A DNA stretch of 64,000 nucleotides from positions 1 through 64,000 of the forward strand of contig SUWZ01000003.1 in NCBI GenBank assembly GCA_015061185.1, given 5' to 3'. This stretch comes from Bacteroidales bacterium. GTDB taxonomy: Bacteria > Bacteroidota > Bacteroidia > Bacteroidales > Paludibacteraceae. A model generated the notes under the pieces. It was not told the origin of the DNA. It saw only the letters and a list, made by a program, of their open reading frames with translations, and did not search any database. Shown piece by piece: positions 15,578-23,574 of this stretch (positions are counted from its first letter, which is position 1; every line of letters begins with the position of its first letter). A program made the translations under genes and the position numbers.

Positions 15578-16345
15578 ATGCGAATTGCCGTTTTTCAATC
15601 CGATATTGAGTGGTGTAACGAGGATGCTAATTTATCTAAAGTAGAGCATGTGTTACGTCAAGTTTCCGGTGTTGCTGATATTTTGTTGTTACCGGAGATG
15701 TTTACCACTGGTTTTTGCGTTGAGGCTGATTCGTTAGACGAAAATATAGGCGGAAAAACAAAGGAAACTCTTTTAACGTGGTCAAAAGAGTATGATGTTG
15801 CCATTTCAGGGAGTTTTATTGCCTTTGATGCCGGTAGATATTTCAATCGAGCTTTTTTTGTTACACCTGAAGGTGAATTCGTTTCTTATGATAAAAGACA
15901 CCTTTTTTCTATAGGAGCAGAGGGAAAACTCTTTTCTCGAGGAGAAAAACGTGTGATAGTTCCTTTCCGTGGTTGGAATATTTGCTTACAAATCTGTTAT
16001 GATTTGCGGTTCCCGGTGTTTTCCAGATGCGTGAATAATGAGTATGATTTATTGCTCTATTTTGCCAATTGGCCGAAGTCTCGTATTAATGCGTGGAATA
16101 TTTTATTGCCAGCAAGAGCGGTTGAAAATCTCTCATACGTATGTGGTGTCAATAGAGTAGGGTGTGATGGTTACGGTCACCAACAAGGGGGAGCATCGGC
16201 TGTATATTCTCCCAAAGGTGAAAAGTTATTGCAATTGGGGAGTCAAGAGGAGTTTCAAATTGTAGAGTTGAATCTTGAATACCTTCGTCAGTTTAGAGAG
16301 AAATTTCCGGCTTGGAAAGATGCGGATGAATTTGAGATTAGTTAA
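15578..16345 (+). CDS. Nitrilase-family amidase (omega-amidase-like)
   Basis: A 255-residue carbon-nitrogen hydrolase. The catalytic triad is visible: Glu40 in LLPEMFTTGF, Lys106 in YDKRHLF and Cys140 in LQICYDLRFP. The combination PEMFTTGF / DKRHLFSIGAE / ICYDLRFPVF is that of YafV/Nit2-type omega-amidases, which hydrolyse alpha-ketoglutaramate or alpha-ketosuccinamate arising from transaminations. The substrate assignment is by family only. It is the second gene behind the acyltransferase. Its stop codon is directly followed by an IS30 transposase remnant in the same frame, but the terminal sequence (FPAWKDADEFEIS) is normal for the family, so the gene looks intact. Confidence 0.9.
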   Translation: MRIAVFQSDIEWCNEDANLSKVEHVLRQVSGVADILLLPEMFTTGFCVEADSLDENIGGKTKETLLTWSKEYDVAISGSFIAFDAGRYFNRAFFVTPEGEFVSYDKRHLFSIGAEGKLFSRGEKRVIVPFRGWNICLQICYDLRFPVFSRCVNNEYDLLLYFANWPKSRINAWNILLPARAVENLSYVCGVNRVGCDGYGHQQGGASAVYSPKGEKLLQLGSQEEFQIVELNLEYLRQFREKFPAWKDADEFEIS

Positions 16346-16590
16346 TACGATTACAGTACGTGCGCATTTGATGAGTTATCGAAAATCGTCGTCAACTTCG
16401 CCTATCCATCCAACTCAAGCGAAAGAGGGACGAACGAAAATAGATTCGGACTTATCAGGCACTACAAACCGAAAGGTTCTGATTTAGCCTAAGTTTACGA
16501 CGATTATATTGCAAAGGTGCAAAAAATCCTCCAAAACTGGCAAGAAAGAGAGTGGGATTCAGCTACCCCCCTCTTGAGTTTGCAAAATAG
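16346..16590 (+). pseudogene. IS30-family transposase, C-terminal remnant
   Basis: Translation continuing in the nitrilase frame gives ERGTNENRFGLIRHYKPKGSDLA, then a TAA, then IAKVQKILQNWQERE and, after a one-base frameshift, PLEFAK and a stop at 16,588. This is the C-terminus of IS30 transposases (typically W/S-ERGTNENTNGLIRQY.PKG, then a segment ending in NNRPRK..G...P.E). The N-terminal two thirds, including most of the DDE core, are gone, and there are internal stop and frameshift lesions. It is dead and presumably old. The ORF-track entry 16275-16487 is a wrong-frame reading of the same DNA. The rest of this 300-base gap holds nothing else I can recognise. Confidence 0.8.
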
Positions 16591-16646
16591 TTCTATAGTG
16601 AGTTTTTTAGTTGCGTTGTCAACTTAATATTAAATATTTATTTTCC

Positions 16647-17483
16647 ATGGACAAAAAAAGATTATTGATTTTTCCTATCCTATTTGGTGTTGTTTTAGCA
16701 GCCAAATTAATTGCGCCCCATTATAGCGCCCAACCTATTCCCGGGCTAGGTTTGCTATATACAATTGTAACACTTGCCATATCTTTTTTTTATGGTTCCT
16801 ACCCAATAATCAAGAGGAGAAAAAAAATGATGATTGATGATGTGGATACCGAAGGCGACTCAAAAGCTCCGAAAAACGATTTAATCGAAAAGTTTGGTGG
16901 CATATCAATTAGTATGCTCTTAATAGGAATATTATATCTCGCCATGCATTGGCCAGGTGCGAAGTTTATGCTATATGTAGGGATGTTTGGCTGTATGGCA
17001 GTTGCGATTCTTTGTGCAAAACAATGGGGAACCAACATAAATGCAAGACACCATTTATTCCTATTTTTTGTATACATTTCTTTTGCTCTTATTGCAAATT
17101 ACGTCAGTAGCATAGACCCTCCCAAAATCAATGTTTCGCAAAATATTTCCGGAACATGGTGTGCTTATAAGAAAGTTTCTTACATATTAGAACAGGATTC
17201 TTTGTACAAAGAAGTATCCAGCGAGGACAAAGGTGAATGGTTGAACATCTTCTACACGTTCAATCCGGACGGAACATATTTTGTCGATTACAACCAAGTA
17301 GGATGTGAGGGACGGTATGAAATTAAAGATGATTCTCTGAAAATGTCTGACATAGACTCTTTCCCTTGTCATAATGCGCTTGTCACCATTAGGTCACTAT
17401 CAAATATGAAGATGGCAACTCATAGCCTAGATGAAGATAGCAATGAAGTGAAGACAGAAATTCATTTCGATAAATTACGTTAA
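16647..17483 (+). CDS. Orphan membrane protein with C-terminal lipocalin-like domain
   Basis: A 278-residue protein. I count five hydrophobic segments: about 5-23, 30-52, a pair between 87 and 130, and 140-160. A charged loop (RRKKMMIDDVDTEGDSKAPK) follows the second. The C-terminal 115 residues are soluble and beta-rich, beginning ISGTWCAYKK and including FNPDGTYFVDY and GCEGRYEIKDDSLKMS, the pattern of small lipocalin-like (DUF4488-type) domains. Its combination with a membrane region is unusual. The ORF-track start (TTG at 16,611) precedes the ATG at 16,647 by 12 codons; I use the ATG. It stands alone between an IS30 remnant and an inverted-repeat element, so it may have been acquired. Function unknown. 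Confidence 0.72.
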   Translation: MDKKRLLIFPILFGVVLAAKLIAPHYSAQPIPGLGLLYTIVTLAISFFYGSYPIIKRRKKMMIDDVDTEGDSKAPKNDLIEKFGGISISMLLIGILYLAMHWPGAKFMLYVGMFGCMAVAILCAKQWGTNINARHHLFLFFVYISFALIANYVSSIDPPKINVSQNISGTWCAYKKVSYILEQDSLYKEVSSEDKGEWLNIFYTFNPDGTYFVDYNQVGCEGRYEIKDDSLKMSDIDSFPCHNALVTIRSLSNMKMATHSLDEDSNEVKTEIHFDKLR

Positions 17484-17512
17484 GGCGGCTTCTATATAAA
17501 ACAAAATAATTT

Positions 17513-17615
17513 TATTGGTGTCCGGTAAATTTTTGAAAAATGAATCGGCAATACCTATTTATGGGCACTGCGGAGACATATTTCACCTGTTTTCAACTTT
17601 TAGCGGGCGCCAATA
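17513..17615. mobile_element. 103-bp inverted-repeat element (MITE or IS relic)
   Basis: The left arm TATTGGTGTCCGGTAAATTTTTGAAAA and the inverse of the right arm TATTGGCGCCCGCTAAAAGTTGAAAA match over most of about 26 bases. The interior, about 50 bp, has no ORF. The right arm also matches the IS-like end at 86-109. It is either a non-autonomous element or the two ends left after deletion of an IS interior. Confidence 0.6.
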
Positions 17616-17665
17616 ATTGAATTTACAGAATCCTACCTAAAATTATTTCACTGCGATTCTTATAG

Positions 17666-18040
17666 TTATTTTTCAATATCCCCTTTCCACTGCACGATAC
17701 CGGTATTGAGTTCATACACTTCAAAGCCTTGGTCCACCAATTTTTGGGCAGCAATTTTGCTCCTTCTTCCGGAGCGGCAATAAACTGCAACAGGATATTT
17801 AGTTTTAAGTTCTTTTCCGGCTTTTTCCTGAAAGTCGGCTTGTCTCATATCTATATTTATAGCTTTTGGAAGATGTCCGGTGTTGTACTCTTGCGGTGTT
17901 CTAACATCAATGACTTGCACTTTTTTCTTTTTGATGACTTTTGAAAATTCGTCATTGTTTACAGATTGAAAACTTCCATCTTGAGCAGAAACCATCAATG
18001 ATGTCATTATAGTAAATAGAATAAAAATTATTTTTTTCAT
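17666..18040 (-). CDS. Periplasmic rhodanese-like protein
   Basis: A 124-residue single-domain rhodanese with a signal peptide (IIFILFTIMTSLMVSAQ). The active-site loop is YCRSGRRS, with Cys88 carrying the persulfide. The VIDVRTPQEYNTGHLPKAINID motif is the CH2A region of the family. Such exported single-domain proteins transfer sulfane sulfur or act as thiol carriers in the periplasm; the partner is not known. It is the last gene of the operon PBP - oxoamine synthase - deaminase - rhodanese, 27 bases after the deaminase stop. Confidence 0.9.
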   Translation of the reverse strand: MKKIIFILFTIMTSLMVSAQDGSFQSVNNDEFSKVIKKKKVQVIDVRTPQEYNTGHLPKAINIDMRQADFQEKAGKELKTKYPVAVYCRSGRRSKIAAQKLVDQGFEVYELNTGIVQWKGDIEK

Positions 18041-18067
18041 ATTGTTCTTGCTTTACGAGTGAACTAA

Positions 18068-18541
18068 TTAATACTCAATCTTGTCTGCTTTGTTTTTCCA
18101 TTGATAAAAGGCTTCCAAAGCTTCCTCTCTCAGGATTTGTTCGCGCGGCATACTTCTTTTGTCCGGTGTTTTATCCAACTCTTCGTAGATAAAGTTGTCG
18201 TCAAAATCGATAGCTTTGGCATCTTCCTTTTGGTTGGCGTAAAAATAGCGGTCTATGTGAGCCCAATACATGGCAGATAAGCACATCGGGCAAGGTTCGC
18301 AAGAGGCATAGAGAGTACAACCGCTTAAATCGAATGTATTCAATTTTTTACAAGCTTTTCTAATTGCCATAACCTCTGCATGAGCAGTTGGGTCATTATT
18401 TATTGTAACTTTATTATTTGAGCTTGCAATAATTTTACCATCTTTCACGATAACAGCCCCAAAAGGACCTCCGCCATTTTCAATGCTTTTTTTTGAGATA
18501 GCAATAGCTTTTCTCATGAATTTTTTATCGTCATTCTTCAT
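18068..18541 (-). CDS. Nucleoside/guanine deaminase
   Basis: A 157-residue zinc-dependent deaminase of the CDA superfamily. The zinc and proton-shuttle motifs are HAE (residues 54-56) and PCPMC (83-87). The long C-terminal tail (KAIDFDDNFIYEELDKTPDKR, then REQILREEALEAFYQWKNK) is that of GuaD-type guanine deaminases rather than tRNA adenosine deaminases, so conversion of guanine to xanthine is the best guess. The ORF track starts at a TTG upstream; ATGs exist at 18,556 and 18,541, and I choose the latter because family members begin close to the KKFMRKAI segment. The start overlaps the end of the oxoamine synthase gene. Confidence 0.88.
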   Translation of the reverse strand: MKNDDKKFMRKAIAISKKSIENGGGPFGAVIVKDGKIIASSNNKVTINNDPTAHAEVMAIRKACKKLNTFDLSGCTLYASCEPCPMCLSAMYWAHIDRYFYANQKEDAKAIDFDDNFIYEELDKTPDKRSMPREQILREEALEAFYQWKNKADKIEY

Positions 18542-19823
18542 TTGTTTCTTCTCCATCCTCTTCTTTGTTATTGTTAGCATTTAATTCCAAAGATTCGTTA
18601 CTTTTATATTTCCCAGCCAATGCATTCTCTGTAATTTTCTTTAGAGCATCAATGGTATAATTTACATCATCCAAAGTATGCATGGCAGTTGGAATAAGTC
18701 GGATCATGATTTTACCCTCGTCAATGTAAGGATAGACAATATTAACGCAGAAAATACCATAAGATTCCCGAAGATCCATCATCATCATGATAGCTTCTTG
18801 GATATTTTCCATGTTCATATAGACAGGAGTTACCATTGACTCCGTCTTTCCTATTTCCAATCCTGCTTTGCGCAATCCGGTTTGTAGAGCCTTAGTGATT
18901 GTCCAAAGTTGTGTTTGAAGTTCCGGATGCTCTTTTATGTAGTCCAAACGATAAATAGCACTTGCAGTAATTGCCGAAGGAAGAGCTTCCGAGAAAGTTT
19001 GCGAACGCATATTATAGCGGAGATAATTAATTAAATCTTCGCTTCCTGCAACAAATCCCCCGGTTATTCCCATTGCTTTCCCGAAAGTACCAATCATCAA
19101 GTCAATTTTATCTTGTACATTGTAAAAGTCGGCTACTCCGATTCTATTGGGACCGATTGTGCAAAAACCGTGCGCATCTTCCACTAAAAGTAAGAAGTTA
19201 TATTTCTCTTTTAATTCAACGATTTTGTCCAAAGGTGAAAACTCACCGGTCACACCGATGACCCCTTCTGTAACAAATAAAACACCGCCACCATTTTCTT
19301 CTGCCACGGCACACGCTTTTTTTACCTGTTCTTCAATATCTTGGATATTATGTCGTGTGTAGATAAATCGTCTGTTAGAATGAAGTCTGATACCATCTTT
19401 GATACTTGAGTGAACATCCATGCTATAGACCACAGCATCATTGTTTGTGCATAGTGAGTCGATGGTGGAAATCATCCCCTGATAAAACGAATTCAAAACG
19501 AAAGCATCCTCCATTTTCACAAATTCGGAAATTTTACTTTCCAATTCTTCGTGGAGGACAGTTTGTCCGGTCATCATGCGAGAACCCATAGGAGTTGAAA
19601 ATCCATATTTGGTGGCATATTCAATGTCTTTCTCCTTGATTTCAGGATTACTCGCCATGCCATAGTAATTGTTTATGCTCCAATTAAGTACATTTTTTCC
19701 TCTGAATGTCATTTGAGGACCCAAATCACCTTCTAATTTTGGAAACATAAAATATCCGTGTGCGTGTTTACTCCATTGACCTAACACGCCCATATTACTT
19801 AATACTCTCTTCGCAATTTCCAT
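18531..19823 (-). CDS. Alpha-oxoamine synthase (serine palmitoyltransferase-like)
   Basis: A 430-residue PLP enzyme of the AONS/KBL/SPT family, which condenses an amino acid with an acyl thioester and releases CO2. PLP contacts are visible: EDAHGF (Asp216, His218) and the Schiff-base Lys249 in GTFGKAMGITGG. An acidic low-complexity tail (NNNKEEDGEETNEE) extends the C-terminus beyond the usual end. The N-terminus (SKHAHGYFMFPKLEGDLGPQM) differs from the classic Bacteroides sphingolipid Spt as I remember it. The product could be 3-ketosphinganine, a capnine-type sulfonolipid precursor (cysteate acyltransferase) or another base. It starts 4 bases after the PBP gene, so it is made with an envelope biosynthesis enzyme. 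Confidence 0.85.
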   Translation of the reverse strand: MEIAKRVLSNMGVLGQWSKHAHGYFMFPKLEGDLGPQMTFRGKNVLNWSINNYYGMASNPEIKEKDIEYATKYGFSTPMGSRMMTGQTVLHEELESKISEFVKMEDAFVLNSFYQGMISTIDSLCTNNDAVVYSMDVHSSIKDGIRLHSNRRFIYTRHNIQDIEEQVKKACAVAEENGGGVLFVTEGVIGVTGEFSPLDKIVELKEKYNFLLLVEDAHGFCTIGPNRIGVADFYNVQDKIDLMIGTFGKAMGITGGFVAGSEDLINYLRYNMRSQTFSEALPSAITASAIYRLDYIKEHPELQTQLWTITKALQTGLRKAGLEIGKTESMVTPVYMNMENIQEAIMMMMDLRESYGIFCVNIVYPYIDEGKIMIRLIPTAMHTLDDVNYTIDALKKITENALAGKYKSNESLELNANNNKEEDGEETNEE

Positions 19824-19827
19824 GGTT

Positions 19828-22212
19828 TTAATCGAATAAAATCATTTCAGTATCTTCACTTTCTGTAATAGTTTCGGAAGCCCCTTTCGGGCAATCATAT
19901 TTGTTGTTTAATACAAATTGTTCTGTTCGTGAGTATCCTAATGTGGAGTCATTGTAAACTTTGTTCATAAATTTACCCCATATAGGAAGCGCTGTAGCAG
20001 AGCCTTGACCATGACGTAAATTATCAAAGTGAATGTCTCGATCTTCACCCCCGACCCAAACTCCGGTAATTAGGCTCGGGACATAAGCAATGAACCAACC
20101 GTCAGAGTTATTTTGAGTGGTTCCGGTTTTTCCTGCAATAGCAGTTTCCCATCCTAAACTATAGTCATATCGTCTTGTTCTTAATCGCAGTCCTGTACCT
20201 CCATTGATTACGCCTTGCAACATCACTGTCATTTTGGAAGCAGTCTCTTCGCTCAAGATTTCACTCATTCGAGGAACAAAGGTAGAGATTACATTTCCGT
20301 TGTTGTCTTCTATGCGAGTAACGAATAAAGGTTCGATATGAATTCCCTTATTAGCAAAAGCTGTGTAGGCAGAAGCCATTTCACTAATAGATACATCAGC
20401 AATACCTAAACATAAAGCAGGAACCGGATCAATGTGATTTTTCAGTCCGAACGAATGCAAAATATTAGCAAAACTCTCCGGTTCTAACTGTTTTATTAAG
20501 TAAGCAGAAATCCAATTGTTGGATGTTTGCAATCCTCGTTTTAGTGTGATCATTTTACCAATCTCTTCTTTTCCGGCTTCACCGTATGGCACATTTCTTG
20601 GCTCCCAAATTTCTCCGGAAGGAAGTAAAACTTGAGGTTGTACGTTAGGAACTTCATCACACGGAGACATACCCTCTTCCATAGCCAAAGCATATAAATA
20701 AGGTTTAATTGTAGAACCAACTTGTCGACGGCCGGTACTGACCATATCGTATTGGAAGTAGTTGAAGTTAGGTCCACCAACATACGCTTTTACATGGCCG
20801 TTTCGTGGATCAATAGACATCATGCCTGAGCGCAAGAAGAACTTTTGGTATCGTATGGAGTCTAACGGCGTAAGGACGGTATCTTTGCTACCTTCTTCCC
20901 AATCAAAAACCTGCATTGCAATAGGAGTATTAAAGGCTTCTTTGATTTCTGCATCACTCTTGCCGGCTCTTTTCATGAAGCGGTAGCGATCCGTCAATTT
21001 TATAGCCTTTGAAAGAATGGAGTCCACTTGAGCCTGTGTTGATTTATTTGAGAATGGAGCTTTTTTATTTTTCAGTCCGCTCTTCTCTTTGAAGAACAAA
21101 GGTTGCAGATACCCACCTAAATACTCTTCAACGGCCTCTTCTGCATATTGTTGCATACGAGAATCCACCGTAGTATAAATCTTCAAACCATCCACATATA
21201 AGTTGTACGGAGAACCATCCGGTTTCGTGTTTTTATTGCACCAACCATAGAGAGGATCTGTTTCCCATGCCAATGAATCTTCGTAGTATTTTTGGTTCAT
21301 CCATTTGGGATATCTGCTTCGTTCCGGTTTTTTAGCAGTCATGATTTTGCGTAGATATTCCCTGAAATAAGGAGCAAGTCCCAATTTATGATCCACTTTT
21401 TGGTAGTTTAATGTTATATCTAAGGCACTCAATGAGTCACACTCGGCTTGAGTCAGTTTATTGTTTACAACCATTTGAGACAATACAATATTTCTACGAT
21501 TTTTGCTCGCTTCTTTGGTTCGATTCCTGACCGGATTGTAGCGAGTAGGATTTTGCAGCATACCCACCAATAAAGCAGCCTCTTCAACTTTCAGTTCGTT
21601 AGGTGCTTTGTTGAAATATATTTGGGAAGCCGATTTTATACCAACTGCATTATTCAAAAAGTCGAACTTATTGAAATACATCGTAATAATCTCATCTTTG
21701 GTATAATATTTTTCCAATTTAGTAGCGATTACCCATTCTGTTAATTTTTGGTAAACTCGTTCCCACTTGGTTTTTGCAGTAGGGGTGAAAAGCAACTTTG
21801 CCAACTGTTGGGTGATAGTACTACCACCACCGGCACTTTGTCCCATCAATAAAGTTTTTACTCCCACACGAGCCAATGCTTTTTCGTCAATTCCCGAGTG
21901 GTCATAATATCTAATATCTTCAGTAGATATCAAGGCATCTATCAAGTAGGGAGATAGATCTTTGTACGGAGTATATACTCTGTTTTCTTGACTTTGAAAG
22001 TACCGACCTAAAACTTTTCCATCACTCGAATAGATTTCGGATGCAAATTTGTTTTTGGGGTTTTGCAACTCCTCGATAGGAGGAAGGTAACCAATTTTTC
22101 CCTCATTAATCGACTTAAACAAAAGAAAAACAGCAACAATACCGATGATGAACAAAATCCATACTCCTATCAGTATTTTTATGCCAATACCTATTTTTTT
22201 ATTTTCTGCCAT
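19828..22212 (-). CDS. mrcA: Class A penicillin-binding protein (PBP1A type)
   Basis: A 794-residue bifunctional murein synthase anchored by one N-terminal helix. The glycosyltransferase (GT51) domain has the catalytic Glu in TEDIRYYDHSG and the GGGSTITQQLAK motif. The transpeptidase domain has the Ser-x-x-Lys tetrad in GSTIKPYLYA, SNN in TSNNWISAY and KTGT in AGKTGTTQNNSDGWF. It polymerises lipid II and crosslinks peptides in the periplasm. The ORF track starts three codons early; MAENKK at 22,212 is used. It heads a four-gene minus-strand operon with the oxoamine synthase, deaminase and rhodanese. Confidence 0.94.
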   Translation of the reverse strand: MAENKKIGIGIKILIGVWILFIIGIVAVFLLFKSINEGKIGYLPPIEELQNPKNKFASEIYSSDGKVLGRYFQSQENRVYTPYKDLSPYLIDALISTEDIRYYDHSGIDEKALARVGVKTLLMGQSAGGGSTITQQLAKLLFTPTAKTKWERVYQKLTEWVIATKLEKYYTKDEIITMYFNKFDFLNNAVGIKSASQIYFNKAPNELKVEEAALLVGMLQNPTRYNPVRNRTKEASKNRRNIVLSQMVVNNKLTQAECDSLSALDITLNYQKVDHKLGLAPYFREYLRKIMTAKKPERSRYPKWMNQKYYEDSLAWETDPLYGWCNKNTKPDGSPYNLYVDGLKIYTTVDSRMQQYAEEAVEEYLGGYLQPLFFKEKSGLKNKKAPFSNKSTQAQVDSILSKAIKLTDRYRFMKRAGKSDAEIKEAFNTPIAMQVFDWEEGSKDTVLTPLDSIRYQKFFLRSGMMSIDPRNGHVKAYVGGPNFNYFQYDMVSTGRRQVGSTIKPYLYALAMEEGMSPCDEVPNVQPQVLLPSGEIWEPRNVPYGEAGKEEIGKMITLKRGLQTSNNWISAYLIKQLEPESFANILHSFGLKNHIDPVPALCLGIADVSISEMASAYTAFANKGIHIEPLFVTRIEDNNGNVISTFVPRMSEILSEETASKMTVMLQGVINGGTGLRLRTRRYDYSLGWETAIAGKTGTTQNNSDGWFIAYVPSLITGVWVGGEDRDIHFDNLRHGQGSATALPIWGKFMNKVYNDSTLGYSRTEQFVLNNKYDCPKGASETITESEDTEMILFD

Positions 22213-22236
22213 GATAATCAAATTATATTTTCAGAG

Positions 22237-22244
22237 CAAAAGTA
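22237..22244 (-). promoter_or_regulatory. -7 box of the PBP operon
   Basis: On the minus strand TACTTTTG fits TAnnTTTG, 24 bases before the PBP start codon. No clear -33 element. The remaining 250 bases up to the Yip1 gene carry a weak copy of the TTCTATAA palindrome near 22,300 and no gene. Confidence 0.5.
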
Positions 22245-22500
22245 AGAAAATTATTGTATTTTTGTGCGTTGTATTTGTTATAATTTTTATTAAGGTGATT
22301 TCTATAAGTTGGGTCAAGATAAATTTGAAAGTTATTTTTTTTTGTTGAATCCATTCGTAATGGATTTATCGTATAGATATAACTGGTCGAATATGAGTTG
22401 GTTAGATGTATTTTTTTAAATTTCTGAACTTGATTATAGAATATTTTAGAAAGTATAAAAATATAGCAGATAATTTGTTCCGATAAATGATTGTAATAAG

Positions 22501-23082
22501 ATGGTAAAACAGATTTTTGTTAGAATATTTGACCTTATTGTGCATCCTCAAGAAACATGGGAAACAATAAAAACTGAAAATGTAGATGGAAACGTTTTGA
22601 GAAATAAGTTTTATTTTCCGTTGATAATCATGATGATTATATGTGCTACGATAGGTTCCATTTCGTCTTTCATATTTGAAATCGAGGCTGACTTTGTTAC
22701 GTTGTTTTTGGAATCAATAAAAAATGCAGTTGTGTTTTTTATTGCTTATTTTCTTGGCTTTTTTGTTGTAACTTTGATATTTAATGAGTTATTGGCATCA
22801 CCTTTTTTTTATATGGAGAGAGATTTGGATAAGTGTTTTACGCTGTTTGCATATTCTTCTTCGCTTATGTGGTGTATAAAGGCATTGGTATTATTGTTCC
22901 CGAATATGTTGTTCCTCTATTTGTTGAACTTTTATGCTATTTATTTGATATGGACCGGAGCAGTTGTCATTTTTGATAATTTACAAAAGGAGATGACTGT
23001 TAAGTTTACTTTGATAGCATTACTTTTGTTATATTGTATTCCCTTAGGTATTGAGAATATTATGTTAAAATTGATACCTTAG
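22501..23082 (+). CDS. Yip1-domain integral membrane protein
   Basis: A 193-residue membrane protein with five predicted helices. The N-terminal IFDLIVHPQETWETIKTE is the characteristic amphipathic start of bacterial Yip1-family proteins. The helices follow at about 35-60, 70-100, 110-130, 132-155 and 160-185. The molecular role of bacterial Yip1 proteins is not established. It is first of a plus-strand cluster: smpB begins 27 bases after its stop. Confidence 0.82.
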   Translation: MVKQIFVRIFDLIVHPQETWETIKTENVDGNVLRNKFYFPLIIMMIICATIGSISSFIFEIEADFVTLFLESIKNAVVFFIAYFLGFFVVTLIFNELLASPFFYMERDLDKCFTLFAYSSSLMWCIKALVLLFPNMLFLYLLNFYAIYLIWTGAVVIFDNLQKEMTVKFTLIALLLLYCIPLGIENIMLKLIP

Positions 23083-23109
23083 ATTTTTTTATGTTAATTA
23101 TGTTGAAAT

Positions 23110-23568
23110 ATGGAGAAACTGAAAAATAGTGTTTTGATTCGTAACAAGAGAGCTTCTTTTGACTATGAATTGGTGGATTTTTATAAAGCCGGAATTGTTT
23201 TAGTGGGGACAGAAATTAAATCCATTCGTTTAGGAAAAGCAAGTCTTGTTGATACATTTTGTTTCTTTAATAATGGCGAGTTATGGGTGAAAAATATGAA
23301 TATATCAGAATATTTTTATGGTACTTACAATAATCACTTACCTCGTAGAGATCGTAAATTATTGCTATCAAAAAAAGAGTTGTTAAAAATAAGGCGACAA
23401 ACAAAAGATACCGGCTTTACGGTTATTCCTACAAAGTTGTTTATCAATGAGAAAGGATTGGCTAAGTTGGAAATTGCTGTGGCAAAAGGTAAAAAATCCT
23501 ATGACAAGCGAGATGCCTTGAAAGAGAAGGATGATAAGCGTAATATGGATCGTGCAATGAAAAGGTAA
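23110..23568 (+). CDS. smpB: SsrA-binding protein SmpB
   Basis: A 152-residue partner of tmRNA in trans-translation, which rescues stalled ribosomes in the cytoplasm. Signature segments are all present: [34 protein letters not shown], and the basic C-terminal tail [19 protein letters not shown] that enters the mRNA channel. The length is normal. The tmRNA gene itself is not in this window. The ABC ATPase gene follows with a 6-base gap between stop and ATG, so co-translation is likely. Confidence 0.96.
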   Translation: MEKLKNSVLIRNKRASFDYELVDFYKAGIVLVGTEIKSIRLGKASLVDTFCFFNNGELWVKNMNISEYFYGTYNNHLPRRDRKLLLSKKELLKIRRQTKDTGFTVIPTKLFINEKGLAKLEIAVAKGKKSYDKRDALKEKDDKRNMDRAMKR

Positions 23569-23574
23569 GTGCTT

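Noticed and set aside
16275-16487. 70-aa ORF after the nitrilase
   Set aside because: Wrong-frame reading of the IS30 remnant and the nitrilase end.
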